This document shows, piece by piece, positions 25,285 through 34,613 of a DNA stretch of 64,000 nt (position 1 is its first letter; each line of letters starts with the position of its first letter). Source of the stretch: Thiovibrio sp964588325 (GTDB taxonomy: Bacteria > Desulfobacterota > Desulfobulbia > Desulfobulbales > Desulfurivibrionaceae); the NCBI GenBank assembly GCA_964588325.1, contig CAZPOR010000008.1, forward strand, positions 89,133 to 153,132. The letters run 5' to 3'. A program made the translations under genes and the position numbers. Under the pieces are notes generated by a model, which did not search any database, had not been told where the DNA came from, and saw only the letters and a list, made by a program, of their open reading frames with translations.

Positions 25285-25387
25285 GCTTTTGTTCTCGTAA
25301 TCCGTTGAATGGTAAAATGAGCGGCATCTTGCATGCCGGCGCTTTTCGCCGTGCCTCTGCGCACAGGGGCTTTTTTCATCCCGCCTC

Positions 25388-27052
25388 TCACCCGGCAAGG
25401 ATCCCGGCGGCGCCGAGCAAGGCCCAGCCAAGCGCATCAGCCTCCTCCCCGCTGTACCCCGGATTATGCCGCAGCCCGGCATAATGGGCCAAGAGACGGA
25501 CTGCCAGTTTTTTCCCCAATTGCACGCCTTCCTGGTCAAAGGAGTTGATGTTCCAGATAAACCCCTGGAACACCACTTTGGCCTCGTAGAGCGCCAGGAG
25601 CGCGCCCATGGTGTAGGGGGTCAGCCGGTCGGCCAGGAGCACGGCGCTGGGCCGGTTGCCGGCAAACCTCCGGTTGGGATTTTCATGGGGCTGTCCGGTG
25701 GCCAGGGCAAGGGCCTGGGCCAGGAGGTTTGCCACCAGTTTTTCCTGGGAGGTGGTCTGCTCGATGAGCAGGTCGCGGTCATACTGGCTGCGGCGAAATC
25801 CGATGAATTCGGCGGGGACGATGGCGGTGCCTTGATGGATCAGTTGGTAAAAGGCGTGCTGGCCATTGGTGCCCGGCTCCCCCCAGATGATGGGGCCGCT
25901 TTTCCAGGCAAGGGGCTTGCCCTGGCGGGTTACGGATTTGCCGTTGCTTTCCATGTCGCATTGCTGGAGATGGGCGGTGAACCGCACCAACGCCTGACTG
26001 TAAGGCAGGATGGCCAGGGTCTCGCAGCCGAGGAAATTATGGTTCCAGATGCCCAGCAGGGCCAGGAGCAGGGGCGGGTTGCGGAGGATGTCCGGCTCTT
26101 CCGCCGCCAGGTCCATGGCGTGGGCGCCGCGGAGGATTTCCATGAGCTGCGGGTATCCCAGGCCAAAGCCGAGCATCACCGCGCCGACCATGGAGGTGGC
26201 GCTGTACCGTCCGCCGATGGAGTCGAACATGTAAAAAGAGCGGAGATACCGGGCGGGGTTGTCCATGGGCGAACCCTTGCCGGTAACAGCCAAAAAATGC
26301 CGGCTTGGATCGAGCCCCGCCTCACCAAAGGCCTTGCGCGCCAGCTCTTCGTTGGTCATGGTTTCGAGGGTGGAGCCGCTTTTCGACACCACATTCACCA
26401 GGGTTCTGGCCAGATCAAGCCCGCTCAGGGTGGCGGCGGCGTCATCGGGGTCCACGTTGCTGATGAAATGCACCCTCCGGCCCGGAATACCATAGGCGGC
26501 CAAGGCCAGATACAAGGCCCGCGGGCCGAGGTCCGAGCCGCCGATCCCAATCTGGATCAGATCGGTGAATGGCTCTCCGGCCGCATTGACAATCGCTCCC
26601 GAATCCAGGGCAGCGAGAAAACCGGCAAGCTTGTCCAGCTCTGCCTTGGCCATGGCCGAGGCCTCCGGCGCCGGAGTCACCGGCGCGAAGATGTCGCGAC
26701 AGGCGGTGTGCAGCACCTGCCGCTCCTCGCTTGCGTACCCCTCGATCCGGTTCAGCACCGCGCCCTTTTTCATCAGCAGGAACTGGGGGATCGCCCCGCT
26801 CTCCTCGGCAAGCCGTTGCAGGGCGGAAAGCACGGCTTCATCCACCCGCTGGGTGGCATACAAAAGGTCAATTCCGGCGGCATGGGCTTTGTACCCATGG
26901 ATTCTTGCCGGCGAAAGGGCGCCGGGCGCGGTCAGGTCATAGGGCGCCCCGGCAAGCGCATCAAGCTCCGCCAATGCTGACATCGTATTGAAATCACAAG
27001 AAAAATACTGCGAAGCCTCGGCTTGTTTCCCGCCTTCCCTTGACTGCGCCAT
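25388..27052 (-). CDS. pgi: Glucose-6-phosphate isomerase
   Basis: The ~554-residue protein has IGIGGSDLGPRALYLAL, VSKSGSTLETMTN, the catalytic region GGRYSATSMVGAVML, WGEPGTNGQHAFYQLIHQG and NINSFDQEGVQLGKKLA. These are all hallmarks of PGI. It interconverts glucose-6-phosphate and fructose-6-phosphate. ATG codons at 27073, 27067 and 27052 are possible; 27052 is chosen because GGGGA lies just upstream. The first ~30 residues are poorly conserved, so a later start is possible too. Confidence 0.95.
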   Translation of the reverse strand: MAQSREGGKQAEASQYFSCDFNTMSALAELDALAGAPYDLTAPGALSPARIHGYKAHAAGIDLLYATQRVDEAVLSALQRLAEESGAIPQFLLMKKGAVLNRIEGYASEERQVLHTACRDIFAPVTPAPEASAMAKAELDKLAGFLAALDSGAIVNAAGEPFTDLIQIGIGGSDLGPRALYLALAAYGIPGRRVHFISNVDPDDAAATLSGLDLARTLVNVVSKSGSTLETMTNEELARKAFGEAGLDPSRHFLAVTGKGSPMDNPARYLRSFYMFDSIGGRYSATSMVGAVMLGFGLGYPQLMEILRGAHAMDLAAEEPDILRNPPLLLALLGIWNHNFLGCETLAILPYSQALVRFTAHLQQCDMESNGKSVTRQGKPLAWKSGPIIWGEPGTNGQHAFYQLIHQGTAIVPAEFIGFRRSQYDRDLLIEQTTSQEKLVANLLAQALALATGQPHENPNRRFAGNRPSAVLLADRLTPYTMGALLALYEAKVVFQGFIWNINSFDQEGVQLGKKLAVRLLAHYAGLRHNPGYSGEEADALGWALLGAAGILAG

Positions 27053-27346
27053 AAAAAAAATCCCCATTCGCATCAGAATTTCATGGATATACGAACAAAA
27101 AATGTTAAAAAATAAGATGTTATCTGCTACATAATAATGTTACTTACTTAGCACAAGATACATGCTGTTCTCTTGAGACTGTATCTTATCATAACCGGGT
27201 CATATCATTGCATAAGACTTACACCGCATCACATTTTTTTTACCGGGGCGCAACAGGCGAAAAAATTTGCCTTTCGCCAGCCCCATGCACCTTGCCTGTC
27301 CAGTTTTCCTTTTTCACTCTAACCTCCAGGGAGTACGAGGCACGCC
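27053..27346. promoter_or_regulatory. AT-rich divergent intergenic region (pgi / J-domain gene)
   Basis: About 290 bases without a gene, more AT-rich than its neighbours. AAGATACA (27155-27162) and TGTATCTT (27180-27187) form an 8-bp inverted repeat that could be an operator for one of the two divergent genes. No clear -35/-10 pair could be assigned. Confidence 0.4.
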
Positions 27347-28234
27347 ATGGAAACAGTTGCCGCTGAAAGGGAACTCTTTCGCTCCTGCGAGATCATTTTC
27401 GGGCCGGAACTCACCATTTCCCGGGAATTCCTCGATTATCTCCAGCACTCAGGCATCAAAAGCGCATACCGCAAGCGGGCCATGGAAACCCATCCGGACC
27501 GGGCCGGCCTGGAAAATGAGCGGGAGCAGCGGCAGCGCCACGACCTGTTCCATTCGGTGCAGGAAGCCTACGAAAACCTGATCACCTTTCTGGACGCCAA
27601 GGAAAAAGGATATTGCCTCCCTCCTCCTGCCCGGCAACCGCAGCCTCGGACTCAGCCCCACCGCCCGGCGCCAGCCAAGCCCCACCAGTCCCAGCACGCA
27701 AAAACAACCCGGAGCGCATCCCGCCCCCGCCCGCACGCCCAGGCCGGAGCCCGGACACACGCCGATTTTCGAGGCAGCACGGCCCAGCCGTCCGCTTTCT
27801 GGGACACGGAAAGCCTCTACCAGGGCCCCCTGCCGAACCGCCGCCTGCTTCTCGGCCACTTTCTCTACTATTCCGGCCTGATCAACTGGCGAACCATTAT
27901 CCAGGCCCTCATCTGGCAACGCACCGAACGGCCGCGCCTGGGCGAAATCGGCCAGCGCTTCGGCTTGCTCAACGAGACCGATGTGGTCCATATTCTCCGC
28001 AATCGCCCGACCTTGCAGCCATTCGGCCAAACAGCCATGGATCTCGGCCTCCTTTCCGAACCGCAGCTTCAGATGCTCGTTTCCCACCAGAAGCGGCTGC
28101 AGAAAAAATTCGGTGAATTCTTCCTTGAAAAACAGATCCTCGAACCCCATGAGCTGCGCGCCCTGCTCCAGCAATACCAGGAACACAACGCCAGAATCTC
28201 CGGCCAGGCGTACGGCTCAGCCTTCCGGCGCTGA
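27347..28234 (+). CDS. J-domain protein with C-terminal alpha-helical domain
   Basis: The 295-residue protein has an N-terminal DnaJ-like domain (~20-85) with the HPD tripeptide intact at 49-51 (RKRAMETHPDRAG). A Pro/Gln/His-rich linker follows (~90-160). The helical C-terminal region (~165-285) has two related segments, LLLGHFLYYSGLINWRTIIQ and FGEFFLEKQILEPHELRALL, reminiscent of GspE/MshE N-terminal repeats. J-domains stimulate DnaK ATPase; the specific client is unknown. It has a good GAGG ribosome-binding site and lies upstream of an M48 protease. Confidence 0.7.
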   Translation: METVAAERELFRSCEIIFGPELTISREFLDYLQHSGIKSAYRKRAMETHPDRAGLENEREQRQRHDLFHSVQEAYENLITFLDAKEKGYCLPPPARQPQPRTQPHRPAPAKPHQSQHAKTTRSASRPRPHAQAGARTHADFRGSTAQPSAFWDTESLYQGPLPNRRLLLGHFLYYSGLINWRTIIQALIWQRTERPRLGEIGQRFGLLNETDVVHILRNRPTLQPFGQTAMDLGLLSEPQLQMLVSHQKRLQKKFGEFFLEKQILEPHELRALLQQYQEHNARISGQAYGSAFRR

Positions 28235-28325
28235 AACCCTTTCTTCCTGCATCCCATCGTGACGGCGCCACGCCACCGGCCTGATGTGCCTCGCCGTTTC
28301 CCCCTCGAACCCGCAACCGACTCCA

Positions 28326-30173
28326 ATGTACAATAATCTCATCTATCTCCTGGTCGTCATCCTGATTCTCACCACCGGGTCCATTCCGGAGCAGCCCCAG
28401 ATCCCATGGCCTGTTGCCCTGTTGTTCTTTTGCGCCAAGCTCGTTTTGTTCAACCAACTGGCCCGCTATTTTTTCCGGCGCTCCCCCGACACCAGCGCGG
28501 CCCGCTACCTTGCCGTGGAACAAAGGCTTTCCATCCTGGCCATTGTTTTTCTCTCCCTGGACATCTTCCTGCTGGAGGGGCGCTACTACCTGAGCCGGTT
28601 GCCGCAGGCAGAAGAACTCCCGGTTCTCGGCCATCTCTCCGGGATCATGGTTTTCTTCGGCTACCTCTGCCTCCTCTGGCTGGCAGCACTTCCCAGCTAC
28701 CAGAGGATTTTTGCCCGAGCCCTCACCGCCCGCTCATTTGTGACGGCAAACCTCAAACTCAATTTCGCCATTCTGCTCCCGTGGCTCATCATCTCCTGCC
28801 TTTTCGACCTGCTGCCGCATGCCCCCTTTCCCTGGCTGAAAACCTTTCTCGCCTCCCCCTGGGGCGAACCGCTTCTGGTGCTGCTCTCTCTTTTCGGCCT
28901 GGTCTTTTTCCTTCCCCTGGCCATAGTCCGCCTGTGGGGCTGCACCCCGCTCCCGTCCGGACCGGCGCGGCAGCGCATCGAAGAATTCTGCCGCAGCCAA
29001 CGGTTACGGTTTGCCGACATCCTGTTCTGGCCGCTTTTCGAGGGGCGCATGCTGACCGCCGGGGTCATGGGCCTCAGCGGCCGCTTCCGGTATCTTCTTG
29101 TCTCCCCCGCCCTGCTCGAAGCCACGACTCCGGAGGAGATGGAAGCCGTCATGGCCCACGAACTGGGACATGTCAAACATTACCATCTCCAGCTCTACCT
29201 CTTTCTCTTTCTCGGCTTTGGCCTGCTGGCCCAGATAAGCTCCGCCCCGCTCCTCCTGCTCCTGCTCAGCTCGGACTTTTTTTATCAGTTGATCACCCTG
29301 ACCGGCACGGCGCCGGAAACCATCCTGGCCCTGGCCAGCGCCGGCATCCTCTTTGTCATGATGCTTGGCTACTTCCGTTTCATCTTTGGTTTTTTCATGC
29401 GCAACTTTGAACGCCAGGCAGACCTCTATGCCTTGAGCGCCATGGGGCATGCCTCTCCTCTGATCCGGGTCTTCGAAAAAATCGCCCTGCTCGGCGGCAA
29501 TATCCGCGATCTGCCCAGTTGGCACCATTTCGGCCTGGGGCAGCGCATCGATTACCTGCACCGCTGCGAAACAACTCCGGCCGCAGTATCCCGCCATCAC
29601 CGCAAGGTCCGACTGGCCTTGATTTTCTATGCGGCAATCCTGCTGGCCGGCGGTTTCGCAGCCTGGCGCATGCCCCACGATCTTCTCGGCGAAACCCCCA
29701 AGGCCAGATTCGCCGAGGCGCTTATCCGGCAGAAAATACAGGAACAGCCGGGCAACGGCCTCTGGTTCCAAGTCCTGGGCGATCTTCACTACAGCCGCAA
29801 CCAGGAACCCGAGGCCCGCGACGCCTATGAGCAGGCGCTCCGCCTTTCCCCCGCCAACACGGAGGCGCTGAACAATCTGGCCTGGCTCCTGCTCACCGCC
29901 CAGGAACCGGGGCTGCGCGACCCGGAAAAAGCCCTGTTTCTGGCCCACAAAGCAGCCGCGGCGAACAGAACCCCGCATGTGCTCGACACCCTGGCCACCG
30001 CGTACTGGGCAACCGGCAATAGGGAAAAGGCCTTAGCCATTGAAGAGGAAGCCCTGGCCCGGACAAAGACCCATCAGGCCTTCTACCGCAGCCAGATGGA
30101 AAAATTCCGCACGACCGAATATTCATCCTCCACCCTCTTCCCGGAACCCGGGCGGAACTCGGACCTTCCTTAG
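28326..30173 (+). CDS. M48-family membrane metalloprotease with C-terminal TPRs
   Basis: This ~615-residue protein has several N-terminal membrane helices. A zinc protease domain follows with HELGH (about 278-282) and the third-ligand region RNFERQADLYAL, then another helix (ALIFYAAILLAGGFAAW). The C-terminal tetratricopeptide region (~490-590) includes AYEQALRLSPANTEALNNLA. M48 proteases such as HtpX act on membrane proteins. The start at 28326 (MYNNLIYLLV) puts a helix at the N-terminus; a start at 28284 adds 14 unconserved residues. It follows the J-domain gene by 91 bases, suggesting a joint quality-control role (inference). Confidence 0.85.
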   Translation: MYNNLIYLLVVILILTTGSIPEQPQIPWPVALLFFCAKLVLFNQLARYFFRRSPDTSAARYLAVEQRLSILAIVFLSLDIFLLEGRYYLSRLPQAEELPVLGHLSGIMVFFGYLCLLWLAALPSYQRIFARALTARSFVTANLKLNFAILLPWLIISCLFDLLPHAPFPWLKTFLASPWGEPLLVLLSLFGLVFFLPLAIVRLWGCTPLPSGPARQRIEEFCRSQRLRFADILFWPLFEGRMLTAGVMGLSGRFRYLLVSPALLEATTPEEMEAVMAHELGHVKHYHLQLYLFLFLGFGLLAQISSAPLLLLLLSSDFFYQLITLTGTAPETILALASAGILFVMMLGYFRFIFGFFMRNFERQADLYALSAMGHASPLIRVFEKIALLGGNIRDLPSWHHFGLGQRIDYLHRCETTPAAVSRHHRKVRLALIFYAAILLAGGFAAWRMPHDLLGETPKARFAEALIRQKIQEQPGNGLWFQVLGDLHYSRNQEPEARDAYEQALRLSPANTEALNNLAWLLLTAQEPGLRDPEKALFLAHKAAAANRTPHVLDTLATAYWATGNREKALAIEEEALARTKTHQAFYRSQMEKFRTTEYSSSTLFPEPGRNSDLP

Positions 30174-30182
30174 AGGAAACAG

Positions 30183-30707
30183 ATGGCGACACAGGGCTTG
30201 GTTATCATCAATACGGGGCACGGCAAGGGGAAAACCACGGCGGCCTTCGGGCTGGCGTTGCGGGCGGCGGGACAGGGGCTGAAGGTCTGCATTATTCAGT
30301 TCATCAAGGCACAGGCGAAAACCGGCGAGGCGCAAGCCTTGACCGCAGCCTTTCCCGGCCAGATTGAACTGCATCTCGTCGGCACCGGCTTTACCTGGCA
30401 GCAGGACAAGGAGGTCGTCAAACAGGCGGCCCTGGCAGGCTGGCAGCTCGCCAGGGAAAAAATCCTGAGCGATGGATACGACCTGATCGTGCTCGACGAG
30501 CTCACCTATCTGCTCGGCTTCGGCATTCTCACGGAAGCGGAGGTCATCTCCCTGCTGCGGGAGCGGCCGAAACGGCTGCATCTGGTCATCACCGGCCGCG
30601 ATGCAGCGCAGGGGCTCATGGACTACGCGGATCTGGTCACCGAGATGCGCGCGATAAAACATCCCTTTCAGCAGGGGATCACGGCCCAGAAGGGGATTGA
30701 ATTCTAA
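30183..30707 (+). CDS. cobO: Cob(I)yrinic acid a,c-diamide adenosyltransferase (CobO/BtuR)
   Basis: The 174-residue protein has the P-loop NTGHGKGKTTAAFG at the N-terminus, then IIQFIKA, the Walker-B-like DLIVLDEL, and the LVITGRDA block of CobA/CobO/BtuR enzymes. It transfers the adenosyl group of ATP to cob(I)alamin precursors. A GAGGAAACAG site precedes the ATG nine bases after the protease stop. No other cobalamin gene or cobalamin riboswitch is visible nearby, so it may serve salvage. Confidence 0.93.
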   Translation: MATQGLVIINTGHGKGKTTAAFGLALRAAGQGLKVCIIQFIKAQAKTGEAQALTAAFPGQIELHLVGTGFTWQQDKEVVKQAALAGWQLAREKILSDGYDLIVLDELTYLLGFGILTEAEVISLLRERPKRLHLVITGRDAAQGLMDYADLVTEMRAIKHPFQQGITAQKGIEF

Positions 30708-30723
30708 GGCAGGCGCGCCGCGT

Positions 30724-31416
30724 TCATGTGCCGCCCTGCCCGGCCCGGCCGGAAATACAGGAGAGATTCGCAAGGGAATCCCCGCGTTGCAAGGCCTGGC
30801 CGATGGCCGCGCCACAGGCGAAGGCCTCTTCCTGCTGCTCCCGGCTGTGTCCGTAGCGCGGATAATAGCGGCCAAGCCATGGGGATCGTTCCGGCACCCG
30901 GCCGGCAAGCTTCAGGAATACCCCGATGGTTCGCCAGGGCTCCTTGCTGGGATGGGCAAAGATCATCTTCCCCACCACCTTGGCCCCGCACCGCGCAAGC
31001 TGAAAACGCAGGCTCAACCAGTGCATCCGCCAGTAGCCCCGGCAGGAAATCAGGGGCAGCACCTGCCGGCCGGCAAAAAGCCTTGCCCCATCGCGATCGA
31101 GCAGGGAGAGAACCGGGCCGCTGGGATTATAGGACCAGGTGGGCCCGGCCAGCACGATCAGGTCATAGTGTTCCCAGCAGGCGGGAGACAGGGGCTGAAT
31201 GGGCATCCTGACCCGCAGAAAGGTGAGAAGCATCATGACCAGGGTAGCGGGCACGGTGCCGATGGGGAATTTGCCCGGAACAAGGGGCTGCAGCCGTTCG
31301 CAGACCAGGCGCCCCCCCTGCCCCTCAAGACCTGCAGCGAAACGGTGTACCAACCCGCTGGTCTGGGCGCTGAGCGAATAATAGAGGATGAGAACCTTCA
31401 CCGATTGGGAATCCAA
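30724..31416 (-). CDS. Flavodoxin-like FMN protein
   Basis: The 230-residue protein starts with VLILYYSLSAQTSGL, a flavodoxin-type phosphate-binding loop. It continues with LIVLAGPTWSYNPSGPVLSL, equivalent to the flavodoxin 60-loop region, and a C-terminal extension. The open frame begins with TTG at 31416; a GTG at 31401 is an alternative. It is transcribed divergently from hemY, 216 bases away. In E. coli HemG, a flavodoxin-like protein, oxidises protoporphyrinogen, but this protein is longer and its role in heme synthesis is only a positional suggestion. Confidence 0.65.
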   Translation of the reverse strand: MDSQSVKVLILYYSLSAQTSGLVHRFAAGLEGQGGRLVCERLQPLVPGKFPIGTVPATLVMMLLTFLRVRMPIQPLSPACWEHYDLIVLAGPTWSYNPSGPVLSLLDRDGARLFAGRQVLPLISCRGYWRMHWLSLRFQLARCGAKVVGKMIFAHPSKEPWRTIGVFLKLAGRVPERSPWLGRYYPRYGHSREQQEEAFACGAAIGQALQRGDSLANLSCISGRAGQGGT

Positions 31417-31632
31417 GAGCTGATTTTTTTACGGCGCATTGCCCGCGAGGCCGTTTTCTTCCACCGGACCCGGCCTCGCCATTGCACTTTTTTTCATTAC
31501 GGCCCCGGACAATATCGGGTACAGTCCTTATACCATATATAATGCTATCCCTGAAGAGGGAAACCTGCCCCAACAGGGGCCAAGCGAGCCTTCCCGTACA
31601 CACGCAGAGCCCTTCACCCCGGATGTTCACCC

Positions 31633-32997
31633 ATGCCTGAGACACACGAAATACTCATTGTCGGCGCCGGCCTCTCCGGCTTAAGCGCCGCCCATTTCCT
31701 GCGCACCAGCGCGCCGGACCTGGACATCCTCATCCTTGAGCAGGATGGGCGCCCCGGCGGCGCGGTGCGCTCCTTCAGGGAAAACGGCTACCTGGCCGAA
31801 TGGGGGCCGCACGGTTTTCTGGACAACAATCCTGCCAGCCGCGCCCTGCTCAGCGAAACCGGCCTGGACCGCATCGCCCAGAAAGCCCCCTTGGGCAGTT
31901 TTGTCCGCTATGTCTGCCACGGCGGCAAGCTGGTGCAGTTGCCGCAGAAACCGCAGGCCCTGCTCGCGACCCCGCTCTTATCCCCCCTGGGAAAATTGCG
32001 GCTGCTGGGCGATCTTTTCAAGAAACCGCGTTCCGCCGAGCAGAGCGTCGGCCAGTGGGCGGCATACCGCTTCGGTTCCGAAATCCTACCCCTGGTGGAT
32101 GCCGCGATCACCGGCACCTTTGCCGGAGATTATGAACGGATCAGCATCGATGGCGTGATGCCCGGGGTACGGGCCCTGGAAAAGGAAGCAGGCTCGGTGC
32201 TCAAGGGGCTGCTCCGGAAAAAAAAGAGCGCGGGTCCGGGGATCTTGCCGGCCATGACCAGCTTCCCCCTAGGCATGGAACAGCTCATCACCGCCCTGGC
32301 CGCCGGGCCGAACATCCACTACCACAGCCCGGTGCGGGCAATCACCCGCCAGGGTGAAGCATGGGAGATCCACACCGAAACCACAACCTACCGGGCAGCC
32401 ACCGTCATCCTCGCCCTGCCGGTCAACCGCGCCTTGCCGTTGCTGGCCTCCCATGCCCCGCCCGTGCCCGCCATCCCCACGGCCCGGATTGCCACCGTGG
32501 CCCTGGGCTTCACCGGCACGGCGCAGGTGCCTTTCGGTTTCGGCTATCTGGCCCCGGAACGGGAAAAACGCTTTGCCATGGGCGCGCTTTTTTCCACCCA
32601 TATGTTTCCCGGCCGGGCCCCGCAGGGCAGAGTGCTGATGGAAGGTCTGGTGGGAGGCCGCCGCCACCCGGAACGGCTGGAACTGGACGATGAGGAACTG
32701 GTCAGCCGGATCTATGACGATCTCCGGCAACTGATCCACCTGCCCGAGCCCCCCTGTTTCCATCGGGTGCTGCGCGGCGACAGCGGCATCCCCCAACTGG
32801 AAATGGGCTATCCCGCTCTTCTGGCCTGGAAGGACGCCATGGAGCAACGCTTGGACGGTTTGCATCTCTGCGGTTTTGGCTGGGAAGGAATCGGCATGAA
32901 CGACATGATGAAGACGGCCAAGACAGTGGCCGACAGGATACTGCACCGGGCGGGCGGCACGAGACAACAGCCCGCAGTCAAGCCGGTTTATTTTTAA
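31633..32997 (+). CDS. hemY: Protoporphyrinogen oxidase (HemY type)
   Basis: The 454-residue FAD protein has IVGAGLSGLSAAHFL and the EQDGRPGGAVRS dinucleotide-binding motifs at the N-terminus, YLAEWGPHGFLDN, and DAAITGTFAGDYERISIDGV. Its C-terminal FAD motif is GLHLCGFGWEGIGMNDMMKT. HemY oxidises protoporphyrinogen (or coproporphyrinogen in Gram-positive-like routes) for heme synthesis. The Gram-negative context favours the former. The organism needs much heme for the multiheme cytochromes in this window. No strong ribosome-binding site is visible. Confidence 0.9.
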   Translation: MPETHEILIVGAGLSGLSAAHFLRTSAPDLDILILEQDGRPGGAVRSFRENGYLAEWGPHGFLDNNPASRALLSETGLDRIAQKAPLGSFVRYVCHGGKLVQLPQKPQALLATPLLSPLGKLRLLGDLFKKPRSAEQSVGQWAAYRFGSEILPLVDAAITGTFAGDYERISIDGVMPGVRALEKEAGSVLKGLLRKKKSAGPGILPAMTSFPLGMEQLITALAAGPNIHYHSPVRAITRQGEAWEIHTETTTYRAATVILALPVNRALPLLASHAPPVPAIPTARIATVALGFTGTAQVPFGFGYLAPEREKRFAMGALFSTHMFPGRAPQGRVLMEGLVGGRRHPERLELDDEELVSRIYDDLRQLIHLPEPPCFHRVLRGDSGIPQLEMGYPALLAWKDAMEQRLDGLHLCGFGWEGIGMNDMMKTAKTVADRILHRAGGTRQQPAVKPVYF

Positions 32998-33018
32998 GGA
33001 TCGGCGGAGAACTTTCCG

Positions 33019-33207
33019 TTACGGCACTTTCGGCACGGGCTGTGCGGCTCCCCGTTCGCTTGACCAGGCGCGGGAATACTGCGCCATGGTTTTGTCAAAG
33101 CATTCCGGGCAGAATCCATGGGACACCCGCACCTCGGACTCGATCATCTGCTCAAGCCAGTCCCCTTTGCATTTCACCCTGCGGCACACACAGCAAACGG
33201 TTCGCAT
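33019..33207 (-). CDS. Small zinc-ribbon-like protein with SHGFCPEC motif
   Basis: This 62-residue protein has CCVCRRVKCKGDW near the N-terminus and SHGFCPECFDKTMAQY after. The pattern resembles a short module often found at the end of response regulators and sensor proteins in Desulfobacterota (CxxCKKIR...W...SHGICPEC). Here it stands alone. A G-rich ribosome-binding site lies directly before the ATG at 33207. The four main Cys suggest zinc binding. Function is unknown. Confidence 0.65.
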   Translation of the reverse strand: MRTVCCVCRRVKCKGDWLEQMIESEVRVSHGFCPECFDKTMAQYSRAWSSERGAAQPVPKVP

Positions 33208-33272
33208 ACCCCCCCCTTGTCGTGATTTCCCAGGCCCCCGCCCCGGAATGGTTTGTGCGTCCGGATTTCCCC

Positions 33273-34613
33273 TTATCCCTGATTTTTCAAACGCTCCACC
33301 AGATGCTCCACCTGCCCGCGGATGGAACCGCTGCGGACAATGGCTTCGGTAATGACCCGGATGGAATGCACCACCGTGGAATGATCGCGGTTAAACGCCT
33401 TGCCGATCTCGGACAGCGCTTCCTCGGTGAGCTTCCTGGCCAGGTACATGGATACCTGCCGGGGAAAGGCGATGGTCTTTTTCCTCGCCTTTGACTGCAT
33501 CTCTTCGATGGAAACATCAAACTGGCCGGCCACGAAATTCCGGATCAGCACGGAGGACAACTCCTGCCGCTGCCCGATGATCCCGGCGACGATCTCCTTG
33601 ACCATGTCCAGATCCGGCAGGGTCTTGTGCAGGGAGGCCTTGGCCTTCAGGCCGATGATGGCGCTTTCCACCCGCCGGATATCGCCCTGGATCCGGTCGG
33701 CCAGGAACTCGATGATCTCCCCGGTAAGGGTCAGCTTGTTGTTGCGGGCCTTGCGCTCGATGATCAGGCAACGGGTCCTCCGGTCCGGGGGATTGATGGT
33801 GGCAATCAGTCCGGAGGAGAGCCGGGAACGCACCCCGTCATCGATATCCGGGATATTGCGCGGGGAAACCGCCCCGGTGAAAACAACCTTTTTCCCGCAA
33901 TCCATCAGGACATCAAGGGCCTCGGCCAGCTCGGCCTGGGTCTTGGTGCGGCCGGCCAGGGATTGCACATCCTCCATCAGCAACACATCGCACTGGTTGT
34001 GATATTTTTCCTTAAAATGATCCATGGTGTTATTCTTGATGCTGCGGACCATCTCGGAGGTGAGCTGCTGGGAGGTGACATAATGCAGCCGGGTTCCGGG
34101 GGAATGGCAGGTGACATGATGGGCCACCGCATGGGTCAGATGGCTTTTGCCCAATCCCGTCCCCGCTTCGATAAACAGGCAGGGGCTCAAGGCGGAATCG
34201 CCGCTGGCCATGGCTTCGCAGGCCGCGTAGGCCATGGCGTTTGACTCGCCGACCATGAATTCGTCAAAGGTATACCGAGGATGCAGGGTGCGCACCGTGG
34301 AACGAGCCACGGGCATGCTCGGCAAACGGAGCTGGCTCTGCTTTTTTTCCGGTTCCGGCAAGAGGGGTTGCTCCTTTTTGGCTGCGCCAACCGAAAGGCG
34401 CACCGCCCCGCCCGTAAAGCCGGCATCCTGCAAGGCGTCCTGAATATCGGCCAGATAATTCTCCCTGACCCAGGAACAGAAATACGGATCAGGCCCAGCC
34501 AGTTCGACGCTCTGGGCATCGAACTGGACGCATTGCAAGGGTTCGATCCACAGCTTGAAGTCGCTGCCGGAAACTTTTTGGGACAAAACACTCTTAACTC
34601 GCTGCCAAAGCAT
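33273..34613 (-). CDS. dnaA: Chromosomal replication initiator DnaA
   Basis: The 446-residue protein has all four DnaA domains. Domain I is LWQRVKSVLSQKVSGSDFKL. A linker follows. The AAA+ domain has Walker A GTGLGKSHL, Walker B LLMEDVQSL and sensor region RSRLSSGLIATINPPD. Domain IV carries FNRDHSTVVHSIRVI for DNA-box recognition. The Walker B Asp-Asp is Glu-Asp here, and Walker A ends KSH instead of KTH. A strong site (AGGGGAAAAAG) precedes the ATG. dnaN is not adjacent, unlike the classic arrangement. The gap upstream may hold oriC. Confidence 0.94.
   Translation of the reverse strand: MLWQRVKSVLSQKVSGSDFKLWIEPLQCVQFDAQSVELAGPDPYFCSWVRENYLADIQDALQDAGFTGGAVRLSVGAAKKEQPLLPEPEKKQSQLRLPSMPVARSTVRTLHPRYTFDEFMVGESNAMAYAACEAMASGDSALSPCLFIEAGTGLGKSHLTHAVAHHVTCHSPGTRLHYVTSQQLTSEMVRSIKNNTMDHFKEKYHNQCDVLLMEDVQSLAGRTKTQAELAEALDVLMDCGKKVVFTGAVSPRNIPDIDDGVRSRLSSGLIATINPPDRRTRCLIIERKARNNKLTLTGEIIEFLADRIQGDIRRVESAIIGLKAKASLHKTLPDLDMVKEIVAGIIGQRQELSSVLIRNFVAGQFDVSIEEMQSKARKKTIAFPRQVSMYLARKLTEEALSEIGKAFNRDHSTVVHSIRVITEAIVRSGSIRGQVEHLVERLKNQG

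Noticed and set aside
30100..30182. Cobalamin riboswitch before cobO
   Set aside because: Only nine bases separate the protease stop from cobO; no B12-box sequence is present.
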